Positions 23,906 through 37,477 of a stretch of 64,000 nucleotides of DNA are shown in pieces (position 1 is the first letter of the stretch; every line of letters starts with the position of its first letter). Where the stretch lies: contig JAMPIT010000174.1 in NCBI GenBank assembly GCA_026261815.1, positions 9,362,001-9,426,000 of the forward strand, written 5' to 3'. The position numbers were made by a program, and so were the translations under genes. The stretch comes from Monarcha castaneiventris obscurior. Lineage: Eukaryota; Chordata; Aves; Passeriformes; Monarchidae. Under the pieces are notes generated by a model. The model was not told the DNA's origin. It searched no databases and worked only from the letters and a program-made list of their open reading frames with translations.

Positions 23906-25204
23906 TTTACTCTAGGACCTAAATATTCTAATCAATAACACTGTGGAATTGTTCTTCCCTGAGGAAAGAAACAAATTAATAAATAAATGTATTTAATTGG
24001 CATAATAATTCCTTAGACTTTGTTACAATTTCCAGACAGAGTTTCTTTGGCATAATTGGTCTTGTTTTCATTCCCTGATCCTAATGTCCATCTTTCTCCC
24101 TTTTTGGAGTATTACCAATAGACTAACAGTTTTGAAAGCCAGCCAAGATAATAGTGTGGTGGTGACAGTAGATTTCAGTATTTTCTCAGAACAATGAATC
24201 GGGCAGATAGTTAAACTGATTTGAGAAGTGATAAGATAATGATCTGCAGTCTATTGTAGTTTCTGGTCTCTAAAAGCAAAGAGAAATAAAAACATATCCT
24301 TGTCAGAATATACAAAATAGTCTCGGGAAATGTCTCAGGAAATAGTTAAAAGTCTGTGTAAACAACAACAAAAATCTATCAGGTGAGATGACTATACCTT
24401 TAGATACCCAAATCTCAAAGCAGAAAACCTAAGCCTCAACAGTCTAATAACCAAAGTACCGATGGTGTAAGAAAGAGGACATCCTCTCCTCCCATCAAAC
24501 GAATTCAGATGCTGGGATTGCAGTTACTATTCTAAAATTAAACAATATAAAATGAAGCAGACATTTGGACCATGTTTAGGAAATGTATAGCAGAACAGAC
24601 AACAGTATTAGGCATGTCTGGAAATAACATAGCTGACATAATTTCAACAGAAAAAAAAAAGAAATAAAGAACATTCATGTACCATGGAACTTGTGCTTCA
24701 GCAAGTATGAGATCAATGGATTATATGGCTTTCGAAGGCTTTCATTTACAGTTAAATCCAAACTGAAACACCAGAGCATTAAAGCCAGAAAAATCTGAAG
24801 GTCAGCATTTTTTTCAATGAACAAAGTATTAAAAGTACTCTCTAAGTGAGCGCTTCTTTTGTTATATAAAACCCTGTTCACTGAACCGATTTCCTGTTAG
24901 TAGACTGAACCACGGATTAGGTACATTTGATTTGAAGAATGTCACTAATGAAACAAATCATCAGGAAAGGAAAGAGAATTTTAAAGTGTGCTTAGCACAC
25001 TGCAGGGTCAGAGTGACGAGGTTTTGTAGAGTAGGGTGGAAACTCAATGGAAAGAAATAAGGGGAAAATGTGTGTGTTTAAAAAGGGATTTATGATGTGG
25101 CTTTAGAAAGCTGAACCTTCTGAAAGAGGCACTTGGAACTGAGGTAGCTGATGAAATATAAATGTCAACAACCATTATAGCTTAATGCAAGTGAAACATT
25201 TGTA

Positions 25205-25520
25205 ATACAAAGTTATAAAGAAGTGTGGCTGCAGTTGAAGTCGGTCTGGGTTAATGGACGCCGTATGTTCTTACAATTCAGATCAAACAATTGCTAGTCA
25301 GAGTCCCTGGCTTGCATCAATAATGTTATCATTAAAATGGTGTAATTTTAAGCAAATCATGACTGCAATGCCTCAGTTTACCTGTTAATGAAACCAGAAT
25401 GGCATTTAACTGCGCTGCAGGGCTTAATTATGCTCATAAGGTACAGGGGATTGTTGCAGGACACATTATATGCAAGCGAATTTTTATGAGCATAACATCT
25501 GTATCAACAGTTCTTTGGAT
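25205..25520. promoter_or_regulatory. Candidate conserved noncoding element with 12-bp inverted repeat
   Basis: This repeat-free block has the texture of vertebrate developmental enhancers: clustered homeodomain cores (TTAATTA at 25,424-25,430) and POU/octamer-like words (TATGCAAG near 25,470). It also contains a perfect 12-bp inverted repeat, TTATGCTCATAA at 25,428-25,439 and TTATGAGCATAA at 25,484-25,495, separated by 44 bp. No open frame of interest crosses it. Conservation is inferred from texture only. Confidence 0.35.
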
Positions 25521-28296
25521 AATAAAAAACATGAAATCTGCAGGATTGGAGGTGTAAAGATGGCGATTTTTTCCATCATTTTATAGTAAATTACACATAA
25601 TTAGAAAAAGCAAAACTAAAATGTGACAACGTTATAATTGTGCTGAGAATCCAACACTTATCATCCCACATGTAAAAATCTATAACCTTTTAGGACATTT
25701 TTCTGATATAAGTCTAGAAGACAGTCAAGTTTATGCATCAAAATCTGAAAGTCCATAGTTCATACTGGTGCCACAGACACAAACCATGACTAGATCCTTG
25801 TTCCTATGCCAAATGATAGCTTTAATGGTGATGTTTACATTACTATCAGGACAAAACAGTTAGCAAACTATTTCACTATTTAACATAAAAACTTCGAAAC
25901 ATTGTTAGATCTATCCTTCTTTACATACAGTCATGCTGTAGAGGCAAGTGCATCTTCAGCACCTTTCTAAATGACCTTGCCTCTTCACATAGTAAGAAAT
26001 TTGCATGTGCGGTGCCTTTGACTCACCAAACAGTCCCAATTCAGTTATTTTCTATTTTTTATTTTTTTTTTTTAGTTTGGGTTACTTTGTGGGATTTGTT
26101 TTGGGGGGGTTTTTTGATTGGGTTTTTCTTTGTTTTGTTGCTGTTGCTGTAGAAGGATTTTATGTTTTAGTTTGTGTTTCAATCTTAAGACAATATTCCT
26201 ATATGGCAGAAACCAGATATAAATCTCAACCCTCCTACATTAAGAAATTACATTCTCTGATAAAAAAAACGTTAACATACATTTAAGACTCTCCTTAGTA
26301 TCTCTTACAGAGCATCACTTCAGAAAAATTAAACCTTCTGAAAAGCATAAAATAAAGAATTACAGTACATGACAGCTCAGTCTAACTCACTCCAATTTTA
26401 CCTCTGCAAAAGCCACTGGGAATATCTGTGACAGCCCATCTCCAAAAGGAGTGCATGACAGGGCAGAATGGTAAAATACAGAGTGAGTTAAAGGGAAAAG
26501 AAAGTGTTTCTGTGAAGTAAGTGAAGTGCTTTTTCCACGATTCTTTTATATTATCTGCAAAAACAGAATGCAAAATATATATGGCAGGCCATGGATTAGC
26601 TAAGGCAGAGCTAAGGTTAATTTTATATTTCCTCATTTCCCACAGTTTAAATTTGACAGGTCAAAGCAGAGGTGGTTAGTTTGTGAATCAGGCTACAGAG
26701 GGAAATTTACAGATGTGTAGGTAACTCATATATATTTCAAGTAATATGTTGGACTACTTTCCATAAACATTAATTTTGTTTTTTGTGAAAATCTGTGGAT
26801 GCTAAAATATAAAAGCAAACCCATTTTTATAGAAGACTTGAAGCGGATTGAGGTGGATACAGCTATTGCAGAAGTTGAAAGCTGAGATACTGTTGCAATT
26901 AGGCAGAAGGAAGTTGGGTTTTTTTCCACTCCTGACTACATTACTACAGCAGAAGAGTAATCATCGTTGCCATTATTCCTATAATTCCCATCACTGGATG
27001 CCTGGGTTACTAAGATACTAAGTGAGATAGATTGTTAGTTTTTCTTAAACCTAAATAGCATCAATCTCTGTGTGTTACACTGCTTGTAAGTACAAAAAAG
27101 AAGGCAGATGTTTTACAGATCCCTAGTTTTGAAAGAATATGTAGAGGGCCAAAATTTCCTGACATCAGGCTCCTTGCAGGGCGTTCTTAATGACCAGCAC
27201 AGAGCCTGGCTAGGGATGGAGGGTGTTGGGTTGCTGGTTCTTTGTGAAAGAATGTGACTGGCCCCTGAACATGGAAGAGTGAAATGCTTATTATTTAAGT
27301 TGTAACCTGACCTGGATGTTATGGAGCCATGAACCATATAAATGTCACTTGATTTCCCCCCATGTCTTGTGTTCATGACTGAAATGCTTAGGTTTTCTTT
27401 ACATGACTTTATATGCCTGCTCCTGGCCAATCCTAGATCATTGAACTTACCTTTTAAATTGCAACTAAAAAAAAAAAAATCATCAGACATAATATAGACA
27501 GAGGTTCGACAAGAAAGTTCTTGACAAAATTAAAAATAAAGGGGCAAAATGGATAGCATTTGCTATTCCAATTCTGCTGGATTTGGGGATAAAATTATTT
27601 AGAATAAAAAATATCATGCAAATTGAAACATGGGATCTGCACTTTGAAAACCATTCAACTTAAGATGGAAAACAGCAAATCATTATGGGCCTCCTGAATT
27701 AAAGACAAAATTAAATGTCTATACATACTCAAGAGAGAGCATACTATTGGAAGAAGTACCTAGTCCACAGGAATTTTAGAAGACAAAATTAAAGTATTTG
27801 AGTTTATCTTAAGAGGTCTTCAATCACAGTATTTGGGTTGCTATATTCAGCAAACTACGAGTTGATTTGAATTGGAAATATATATCTTTAGAGTAAAAGG
27901 AGTGTGCAGATGGTCTTGGATGACTGAGAAACAAAACGAGTACTAGCACAAAAGGAGCACAAACTGTTCATTTTATGAGTTGTCATGGAGAGAATTATGA
28001 ATGGAAAATATTCTTACACACTAATGAAGGCAGGAGAGCCCTGAGAGCTGCATTAATTATACTGTAACTGCATTACTCCAGTATGGACAATTTGTTGTAC
28101 AGTAGTTTTTATTTCAAGTGCTGACAAACTACTGTGTAAAATTTCATGCAAACACATTAGTTTTCTGAAGAGCAAAACAAAACATTTAGATTTGAAGGAA
28201 GAAACTGGCTATATGGAAAAAAGTTTGCTCATTCAGCAAAAGTGAACATGCCAAACCTGAGAAAAGGTAAGAAAGGAAAGGAGTGCATTTCGTATT
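25521..28296. other. Unique noncoding stretch with a T/G-rich tract
   Basis: A T-rich/G-run tract lies at 26,052-26,150, including seven consecutive G at 26,103-26,109. The remainder is A/T-rich unique DNA; frames at 26,005-26,286 and 27,113-27,490 are low-complexity or unremarkable. No gene recognised. Confidence 0.55.
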
Positions 28297-28350
28297 TATT
28301 CCAGGGCAAGAGACAAAATGAGATATTCCAGGGCAAGAGACAAAATGAGA
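28297..28350. repeat. Perfect 27-bp tandem duplication
   Basis: 28,297-28,323 and 28,324-28,350 are identical (TATTCCAGGGCAAG followed by AGACAAAATGAGA). The unit is non-repetitive inside, so this is a simple recent duplication rather than a microsatellite. Confidence 0.92.
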
Positions 28351-30351
28351 AACAGAAATCTCTATGTTTCTTTCTATAAAGACAGAGGTGGATAGGTGAA
28401 GCAGAGTAAGTTAACAAATACAAGTACTGATAAGAATGATCAACGGATTGTAGTTTGGGAGGTTAGGTGGACCAGCAGTTCAGGTACGATATCAGTATAT
28501 AACTGATTGACGAGGATTCAGCGATTGAATAAGTTGCTGTAGTTACTATAAAGTAAATGTATTCATTTAATAATTTATCTGGTAGAAAGGAAGCCTGGCA
28601 AACCATATCATGTGTCACATTTCCAAATTTATCACCAGAGGACTTGCAGTGCCCATGAAGAAAGAGAAGTCCATGCCATCAACATTGGGAGTAACAACAT
28701 TCCAAAGTACTGCAAATGCCACAGGAAGCCAACATTTGAGATGCTCTGTTACCTACCCACTGCAACAGAAAGAGAAAGATTACCTATTTAAGTACTTGAG
28801 ATACCATTTTAAACCAGGCACCTTTAGGATCCATTAAGATCAGAAGGAACTGATGATGTAAAATTGAATGTAGCAGCTTATGTTTGAGACAATGCTAAAG
28901 TTAAGGAAAATAAAAAAAATGCAAACCAACACTGCATTTCAGTCACCAGCTGTGAGTACCAAAATCACACTTTTACTGGTCATGTACATCTCAAGATGTC
29001 CTTCACCTTCCGTCACTGTGCTGGCAGGACAGTAGGAGCACAGGAAAAAAAAGCCTGATTCTCATCTGACAGCAAGGATACACCAGCTGGGGTTCACCAT
29101 AATACTGGTTCCAGAGGCAGTTCCCACATGCAAGGTGGTTTGGAGATTTTGAGATCAACTCTGTTTAAAGCAAATTCATTTCAGACTGCCACAGCCTACA
29201 GTCATAATTAATGGATATTCCAAGAAAAACTCAGCATCTATTTTAATTAATGATATTGCCATCAAGTATGGTGTAAAAACAGATGTGTATATTGGGGACA
29301 TGCACTTTTTCTTTAATAGAATCAATTCACTGAGAGGTTTTGGTGCTTCAAAACTAGTGCAACATATAATATAGTGTTATTTCTGAATAAGAAATAATGC
29401 TTGATTTTCTTACTCTCCAAGCACCTCCAGAAACAGTTTATTTCTCTAGCTAAACTCTAATAAAGTCACATATATAATAAAACTAAAATTCATGCCCCAT
29501 GATTGTCTTTCTGCATCATTTTCTTCAGCAATTTTATTCAGTCTGAGTAAAAATCAGTATTTGCTTTCTTTCTCTGTATATGAGAGGCTGTTATTTGCAG
29601 TGTCTGCATCAAAAGAGAGATGAGAATTCCTAGATGCATACATGTGGTACACAGCATGAATTTAATCTCAATATTTGTAAAACCTTTCTTGTTCACTTAA
29701 AAAACTTTTTTTTTTGTCAGTCTGTAGTTTTCATGGCAAGGAGTCAGCCAGTAACAAGCAGTGGGTTTTACTGGTTAAACTCATCAGAAGCAGGTGTTTT
29801 ATTTATGTTTATATTTGCAATAAGTCCCCATTTTGTGATATGAAAAAATTAAAAAAAAATTCTTTTGATTCTAGAAAATATAAAATGTTTAAAATAATTA
29901 CATATTCAAATGCAAAAATATAGGCATTTGTGAGATTAACTACGGTACCAATTTTGAAAGTTCTCCTTTACTATATTTCACACCACAAAATTATTTCTCT
30001 TTTATGTAATTTTTTTTTACATTAATTATTTTTAGGAATTTACATAAAATTTCCAGTATTTTCTTGTAAAGTGCTTTAAAACATACTTGCTTATATTTAA
30101 TTGCCAATCTTCATAGGTCACCTTGGATTTGTGGTTCATTGGAGGAAGGAAGCAGGTGTTTTGGTCTTGTGTTTGGTTGTTTTTTTAATACCCAGGAGGT
30201 CTATGAGTGAGGCTCTCTCACCCACTGCCTGACCAAGGTCTCTTCAGCTTGTTTCTGAGGTGTCGAGCAATGATGCTTTTCACTGACCTTAGCTGACACT
30301 TTGAATGGTCAATTTTGGTTTACAAAAGTAAAATTAAGCATTCTCTGCCTT
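28351..30351. other. Unique A/T-rich noncoding stretch
   Basis: No gene, transposon or notable regulatory cluster recognised. Confidence 0.6.
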
Positions 30352-30398
30352 TTTTGTTGTTGTTGTTGTTGTTTTGTTTGTTTGTTTTGTTTTGATTT
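30352..30398. repeat. (TTG)n/(TTTG)n low-complexity tract
   Basis: Runs of GTT units pass into GTTT units. Similar T/G-rich tracts recur at 20.0, 26.1, 36.66 and 50.36 kb on the same strand. Confidence 0.8.
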
Positions 30399-32819
30399 TT
30401 CAAACATACCTAGTAGTTCATCCCATCACATAATGAATAAAACCCAAAACATTTGCACAGCTCCTCACAAAGTTCCACTGGACTGGCTCTTAGCTGGTAG
30501 GAGAAGAACTGCTTGACATAGAGTGGAAGGTCACCTCCGATTCCATGCCAAGTCTGTGAAGTTCACAATCTCTTTATATTGCCAATCCACATGAGTGACA
30601 GTGACTGATTATCTTGCATGGCTTTAATTTAAGAGTAATAACCCAGAATAAAGAATTAAGATTTAATTTTTGCTCTGATATCTTTGTTAACAAATGTAGA
30701 AATCTCCCCTTTAAGCAAATTTTACTAGAAAAATAAATGGATGAGTTTTAGATACTGACACTCTTTAAAGAAAAAGCATTACAGTAATAATAATACATTA
30801 CAATATGATGACTCTATCCACATTACTCTTCCTATTTTCTAGGGGATCTGCATTTTATTGAATTATTTTCATCTACCTAGGTCCCAGAAAGACCAGTTTC
30901 CAGAATGCAAAATGAAACCCAGTATACCGCTACTTAAAATTCTGAGGAATATTTCAGGTAGAAACAACAGCATTCCATGCATTTCATACAGAATGTACTA
31001 CATGACAGTGGAAAATTCAGGTGAATTCTGGACATTATTTCTGTCCTGGCATAAATAATGTTTACTTTTCATGACAATTAATAGTTATATGTTTCCTTTT
31101 CTGTCACATAACATCACCACCAAGTCTGAGGTCCCTTCCAAAACAAAGTATTTTTTCTCCGGTGTATTTAACCAAATAAAAAATCTTACTTTTAAACACA
31201 GGTTTCTAAATGTCATACTTTGGAATAAAAAAGCTGCAATATTTAGTTTCAAAGAAGTTGAAAGGAGATATTTCCCCTCCCTCTCTGTAATTCATCTAAG
31301 AGCTTAAAGCAAAGATCACATGGAGTTTAATCCCTGAACTGCATTTTTCAGGAAACATACTATTATTCACAAAAAAAGGCACCAATAGCTAAGCTTATTA
31401 CTATCACTGCCTTAACATTGCCTTGCATTACAGATGTGCACATTTAAGTGAAAAAGAAGAAATCAAAAAGATTCTGTGCTCTTACAGTTTTATTCCTATA
31501 CTTGAAGATTTGTGTATTTTTCTAACTAAGACACAAGTTTTAAAAATATATATTTTAATACACATCCAAAAATTTTAAAAATACATATTTTAAAAACCAG
31601 AAACTCCTAAATTATAGCATGCAGGAAATGGTTAGCAAAAGTAAAACCTAACTGCTCTGAATTGCTCTCTTCCATCAAAGATTTGTTTCATTTTGTTCAC
31701 AAAATCCATTGTTTCTGAGAAGTGTTCTAATTAACAGCTTAGCTACTGTTATAAAATACTTTCCATGCCAGTTGCTTTTCTCTGGTACAAGACAGATAAG
31801 GAAATAAATAGGTTTGCCCTCCCAGAAATGCAGTTAACCCTTTTAAGTCAGCTGATCCATTCCAAAGCAATTTCCCTTGATATAGTCAGTGTTTTACCCA
31901 ACAAAAGAAAAACAAACCAAATTCACTTGAACAGTAATATAGGTTTTCCTTCTAGCTACCGTTCTAATTAATCATACAATCAATAATGAAATATTTCTAA
32001 CCTTGTTCGTAACAAAATATAGATCTAGATACACTACTTCAAAAAGAATATTTCTCTACTCAGTAAAATTTACAACAGATATGCAAAAAGTCAATCTAAT
32101 GGGAACATTTCAAAGCAGTCCTGTTTCCATGTGAGAAGTATGACTTTGACTAAACTGCTATTCCTTTCAACATTTTTGCATGGTGTCATGTGATTTATAC
32201 AGTGAAAGATAATCACTCTATAAATACATGAAAAATAATTGAGGATGTATTTGCAGTAGGAAAAAATCTTCTTTGCAATTGTGCCCACATACTGGACTAG
32301 TTCCTGAAATCTTGCCCTTTGATTTATTCCTATTGTTTCACATTGAGAGGAGGACAGAAGTTTGTCAGTGCAGAGCAAATTTGCTATGGCTTCATCCCCT
32401 CTCTCTTCCTCCATTCATTTTGCTAGCACAAGATGCTGATCTGTCCTGAAGCTAACCAAGGTGCTTTTACAGGAAAAATGCTGTCCCACATTCAGTTCCC
32501 AACCTTTCTTACAAGCCACACAATCCCCCATGCCAGCACAAAGGAGTAGGTGCTCTTTAAGAGATGGGTAGTCTGAGTTTAAGCACAGTTGCTTTATCTA
32601 CCCCAAAAAAAATCTATTCTGTGTTGCAGCAGCCTGTCCATAAAGTGTGGTCTAAATTTCACCTGCTAAGCAGAATTTTGTTGATTCATTATTATCCTTC
32701 ACATTACAGATTTAACTCAAAGGCTGGACTTTGGGTGGCTTATCACAACTCTTTGCACCAGCAGTTCAAGAAGTCCTCAATCCACCTCGCACTCCATTTC
32801 TCTAATCCATACTTTATCA
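30399..32819. other. Unique A/T-rich noncoding stretch
   Basis: 31,538-31,596 carries two copies of a roughly 20-bp TTTTAAAAATATATATTTTA-type motif about 35 bp apart. No gene recognised. Confidence 0.55.
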
Positions 32820-32824
32820 GTTAG

Positions 32825-33650
32825 TCTATGAGTACAACACAGGAGACAGTGCTGAAAACCTTGCTGAAGTCAAGACATATATCATCTCCTGCTCTCCTCT
32901 CATTCACCAAGCTAGTTATTTTACTGCACAAAGGCATGATCAGGCCTGATTTCTGCTTCATAAATTCACACTGATTATTTCCAATCACCTTCTTGTCCTT
33001 AGTACATTTAGCAATGGCTGCCAAGATTTTTCGCTCCAGCCCCTTCTCAAGGACTAAAGTGAGGCAGGCAAGCCTGCAGTTCCTTGCATTCTCCTCCTCC
33101 TCTCTCTTTTTAGATATGGGAGTACTATTTGCTTTCTTCCAGTCCTCAGGAACCTTTCCAGACAGCTGTGACCTTTCAAATACAACCAGCAGTGGCCTTG
33201 TGGTGACTGGCCAGCTCCCTCAGTACTAATGGGTAAAACCCTTCAGGGATGCACCCAAACTTCTGTATGACCTATCCTGCCCCACCTGTTTGAATGCTCC
33301 CTTTTCTGGTCCTTCTTAACTGAGGGTAATTCGTCATTTCTCCAGACTTTTCCTGCTGGCTTCAGGGACCTGGAATTGCTGACAGCCAGTCTTGCCAGTA
33401 AAGACCAAAGCAAAGAAGACACTGGGCACCTCATCCTTTTCCACATCCTTTATCACCAGCTGCTCTGCACAGTTCAGCAGCAGGAACACATTTGCCCTAT
33501 TTTTATTTTAGCTATGGATGTACCTGCAGAAGCCTTCTTATTGCTGGTCATGTCTCCTACTGGATTCAAATCCAGGAGGCCTTTGACATTTCTAACCCTG
33601 CTCCTGCATGTTTGTAAAGCTTTTCTATATTCCTCCTAGATCACATGTCC
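32825..33650 (-). mobile_element. CR1 LINE fragment, reverse-transcriptase region, minus strand
   Basis: The minus strand encodes decayed CR1 ORF2. The frame 32,821-33,024 contains a recognisable reverse-transcriptase motif A neighbourhood (Leu-Asp-Phe-Ser-Lys-Val-Phe). Upstream sequence (33,040-33,230 and 33,340-33,640) matches the preceding part of ORF2. Frames are broken by stops and indels, and a deletion is likely around 33,230-33,300. Both element ends are missing, so it is a dead fragment. Plus-strand frames here are antisense shadows. Confidence 0.8.
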
Positions 33651-36600
33651 CTGCTTTCACCAGTAAATGCTATGTTTTTGATGTAAACTAAGGGTACTTG
33701 CAGAGTTACAGTTACATTTTGTGTGTATATAAACTTTAATTCTATTTAGCATTTTGGAGTCTAGTACAATTTTTTTTCCTGACATTGAAAACACTTTTGT
33801 TTTGAAATCCACTCTCTTGGACAGTTATATATTTCTAAAAAATAATAATTGCAAAATTCATAACTCACTATAATTACCAAGTTAATTCTGACTACAAAGC
33901 AAAATGCCTCATTGCTAAATCATGGTTTTCCTTCATTCAATATAATCATTTTATTAGGCATTCTGTTCCATACTTCCCTAATGATTTTAATTTTTTCCTC
34001 TGGAGATTGAATTTTTATTCTTGTTTTTCAGATGAATGTCATAGCTGATAAAGAATCAACTTACTTCTAGCTTGTTCACAGATAATGATAATAAAATGGG
34101 GAAACATCAAGGATGATTTATTATACCACATCGAGCAGTGAAGGAAAAAAACTTGTCAGTTGTGCTCACTTCTTTTTATTTAAATGAATGTGATAATGTC
34201 CTCCTCCTCCATCTTTTCTAAAGTAATGTTTATTTGCATCTGAATTCCCAACAATACTACACCATATAAAGGAAAAAAAATGGCATTTCTAAAAGCACAG
34301 TTGGTGGAGTATGCCCTGGTGTTTGCAACTTAACTGTCTTAAAACCCTTGCTTGCTGTATTTCTAGACACCACTGATAGTCCTCTTTAGGCACCTTTTAA
34401 AACGTGATGTACACTGTTAGGAGAAATTAAATTGCTGAGGATTTATAAGAAGCAACAGCATGTGTCAGCAGTAGAGATGTAACTCTGCAGGGAGCAGTGC
34501 ACCTCTGCTGTGTCTGGTGCATTGATTTGGGTACCAACCTCTACTGTGATTGTCCATGGTTTCCAGGGCAAATCTGCTCTGGATTTCTACCGGCTCCAAT
34601 GAAAAGTGTCCATACTTTTCCCCCCATGTTTGTGCAGTCTTTTGCTGGATGGACCAAGGAATTCTCACCTGTGATCTAACTGCTGCACAAAAAGGGAACA
34701 GGATCCAGATCCCCTTCTCCTATCTGCAACATCTCTGCAACATTTTATAAAAGCCAAAATAATCCTCCAAAATAAATACTGTCTCCTTATTAAATTCAGC
34801 CAATGTGAATTAGCAGTATAAATATACTTTCACAATAGATTTACACTTCACAAACAGAAGACATTTATTTCTGTTCTTACACATTATAGTCAAAAAAGAA
34901 ATAAAATATTGGGTAAATAACAATTCTTTTCTTTATTTTTTCCAGAAAAGTAGATTTCCAGTGTCATATGGGACCCATTTCTATTTTTGCTGCTTTGTAA
35001 GATACTGCAATGACCTCCAAGACCAAGGCAAAGCCACCTCCTGTTTATCAGAATCTGAAGATGGCCCTTCCTGTCCTGTCATCCAGAAATGTAAGTTGTG
35101 TAAGGAAACTGGTTGTGTTAATCCTTGAAAATGCCTTGATAATGAGCAAAAGATTAATGGTGCAGGGGAGAAAAAGGAACATCTGACAGATTTATAGCTC
35201 TGTCCCTTAAAGTATGAACAGTGTGGCATTGGGAGATTGGCTGCTACATGGCATGGTGGTGGCTATGGGTGATACTCACATTTCTATGTGAGCTGCATCC
35301 CTCTTTTCTCATGCTTCCACTGACTTCTGGTGAATGAATGGAAAGGATGCTGTACCCTTTGCCAAGCTTGGAAGCTCTCTTTGCCTGAATTGTCACTTGT
35401 GTAATAGGACATCAAGAGCTTACAATGAGGATGACAGGCTATTGTCTGTTTTTAGAGACAAAGTGGCAGAAACTGCCAAGAGTGAGTCCCTTGTGTGCTT
35501 GTGTGTGTAAGGTGAGAAAAAAGGGAGCCTGGAATAAAAGCTTTATTTAGAAGCAGCATGTAAGCTTCTTTCAGGCTCATTGCTACTGGGATCTTTTGTA
35601 CTGAGAGATTTTTAAAGGAAATTTAATACATTTAAAAAAAAAAAATTGTCCTCATTCTCAAGCTTGACATTACTTTATGGGTGGAGACAATGAACTGCAC
35701 ATTTCCCAGTAGAGGACATGTTGCTTTGTCATGGATTAAGAGAATGATACAAACTCCTCACAAACAGTCTAAGTGATTAGATACAGGACTGAATTCTTCC
35801 TAGCAGAATTTCAGAATATATTTACAGAGAACATAGATAAATTGCCACCTTTAGTATTCTTTCATAACTTCCAAAAACTTTTTAGCTCAAATTTCACACA
35901 GAAAGTTGAGCTGATTATCCACAGTTTATCTATCAATGACAAAGATAAATATTTCAGACTCTGAGATGGGACAAATATGATTTTAGACTGGTCAAGGCAA
36001 ATAGTTCTAACAAAACTTTAACTGCAAACAGCAGGAATCAGTAGGAAAAATGCTTGCATGATCAAGATCAATCTCTGGGCTCTAAATCAGGTTAAGGAAG
36101 CTTTGAAGTTGCTTTAGTCTCTGAAAAGGTAAGAATTCAGGACCTAGACTCATTTTTGAATACTGGCCCTCATTTTTAAGTTTTAAATATGATGACAAAA
36201 CTATATTGATGAATCTCACAAAATAGAATAGACAGTTGAAAGAAATATTAAGGGGTAGATCTTACCTCTTTCACATTGAGGAACATTTTTACTTCAAAGA
36301 AATTGATATGTCAATTTGCAGACTAGATGGGGGTATTATTTTGGCTAATTTTAGCAAAAGAAATGATAGATGTCAAATCTAACCTAATCATCCAGTCTGC
36401 CTTACAAAAAGAGACAGGAATGTCCACAGGGCAACGTTTTCCACTTACTTTTAGTACTTATCTTAGGGGGAATCATCCTCCAGCATCACCTATCTCTTTC
36501 TGCCAACTGTTAGGAAATTCTAGGCAACTATCTCAGATTTATATGCTTAGCAGACTACTGCACCTTATATGTGAAGTATTTTTAATGCACCTCAGGAAAG

Positions 36601-37477
36601 AAAGATGTCTACAGATAATTGACTGAAAAATCTGAAGCTTTTATTCTTTGTCTATATTGTTTTTTGGGATTTGGGGTTTTGCTTGTTTGTTTTATTAATT
36701 TCCTCATCTATATGCATCTTTTCAGGGAGCCAGAGAGGAATTTTGAACTCAGAGCTTCAATGTTGCCTGAAAATGAGCATATCAGTGGACTGGAAAGGCC
36801 CCTTTGCAGCTCGTACTGACAAAAGTACAACAAATGTTCTCTCATATGCTTGCAAAGATACACAGAGACTTTTAAAATTGATTACTTACTTAACACCCAA
36901 GGTTTCCATACATGGAACCCTGTTTGGTGTTTGACATTTTATTGGATGCTCAAACACCACCACAAAATTGCTTTTAAATATGTTTGAAAATCTGGACTGT
37001 TCAAAAGTCATGTATTGCACAGCCATCTATATCTATTGTGTGTGTTTATACATCCTCTAGCACCAAAGCAACTGAAGGATTTGTGAAAGACAACAGTAAG
37101 GTCTGACGTCACTGTAACTAATAAAAAATAATTTGTTACAGAAGTGTCTTATGACTGATTGACCTTGATGTCCAACTGAAACATTTATAAATCTGTGGAA
37201 ATCTAATTATTTAATTAATTAGACTCCTCTGCTTCTGTCAAATTCAGTTAAAATACACCAAGTCCAAAAGTTTTTGAAGGGAACACAAAGACACAGACAT
37301 GCAGGCAGGGGGGATTGGTGATCCTTGCCCTCTGTGCAAATAACACTACAAAGATTTTTCTATTCTTGCAGAAACTTTGAGCCATTCAACCTAAAGCTCT
37401 AATTGATCATCATCCAGTCTCATTCGATTTATTTCGGTCTTATTCAGCTTCTTTCCAGTCTTATTCAACTTGTTCAA
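33651..37477. other. Unique noncoding stretch
   Basis: A/T-rich sequence with a small T/G-rich tract at 36,652-36,700. Several frames of 60-100 codons (for example 36,327-36,626) show no domain. Nothing else recognised. Confidence 0.55.

Larger units (their letters stand above)
20104..25189. other. Unique A/T-rich noncoding stretch
   Basis: No gene recognised. It contains a 24-bp near-perfect tandem duplication at 23,550-23,597 and a MIR-like fragment at 23,815-23,905 (both listed separately). Confidence 0.55.

Noticed and set aside
27490..27520. GGTTCGA word reminiscent of a tRNA B box (near 27,503)
   Set aside because: Lacks the following CC, has no A box at the right distance and no acceptor-stem pairing.
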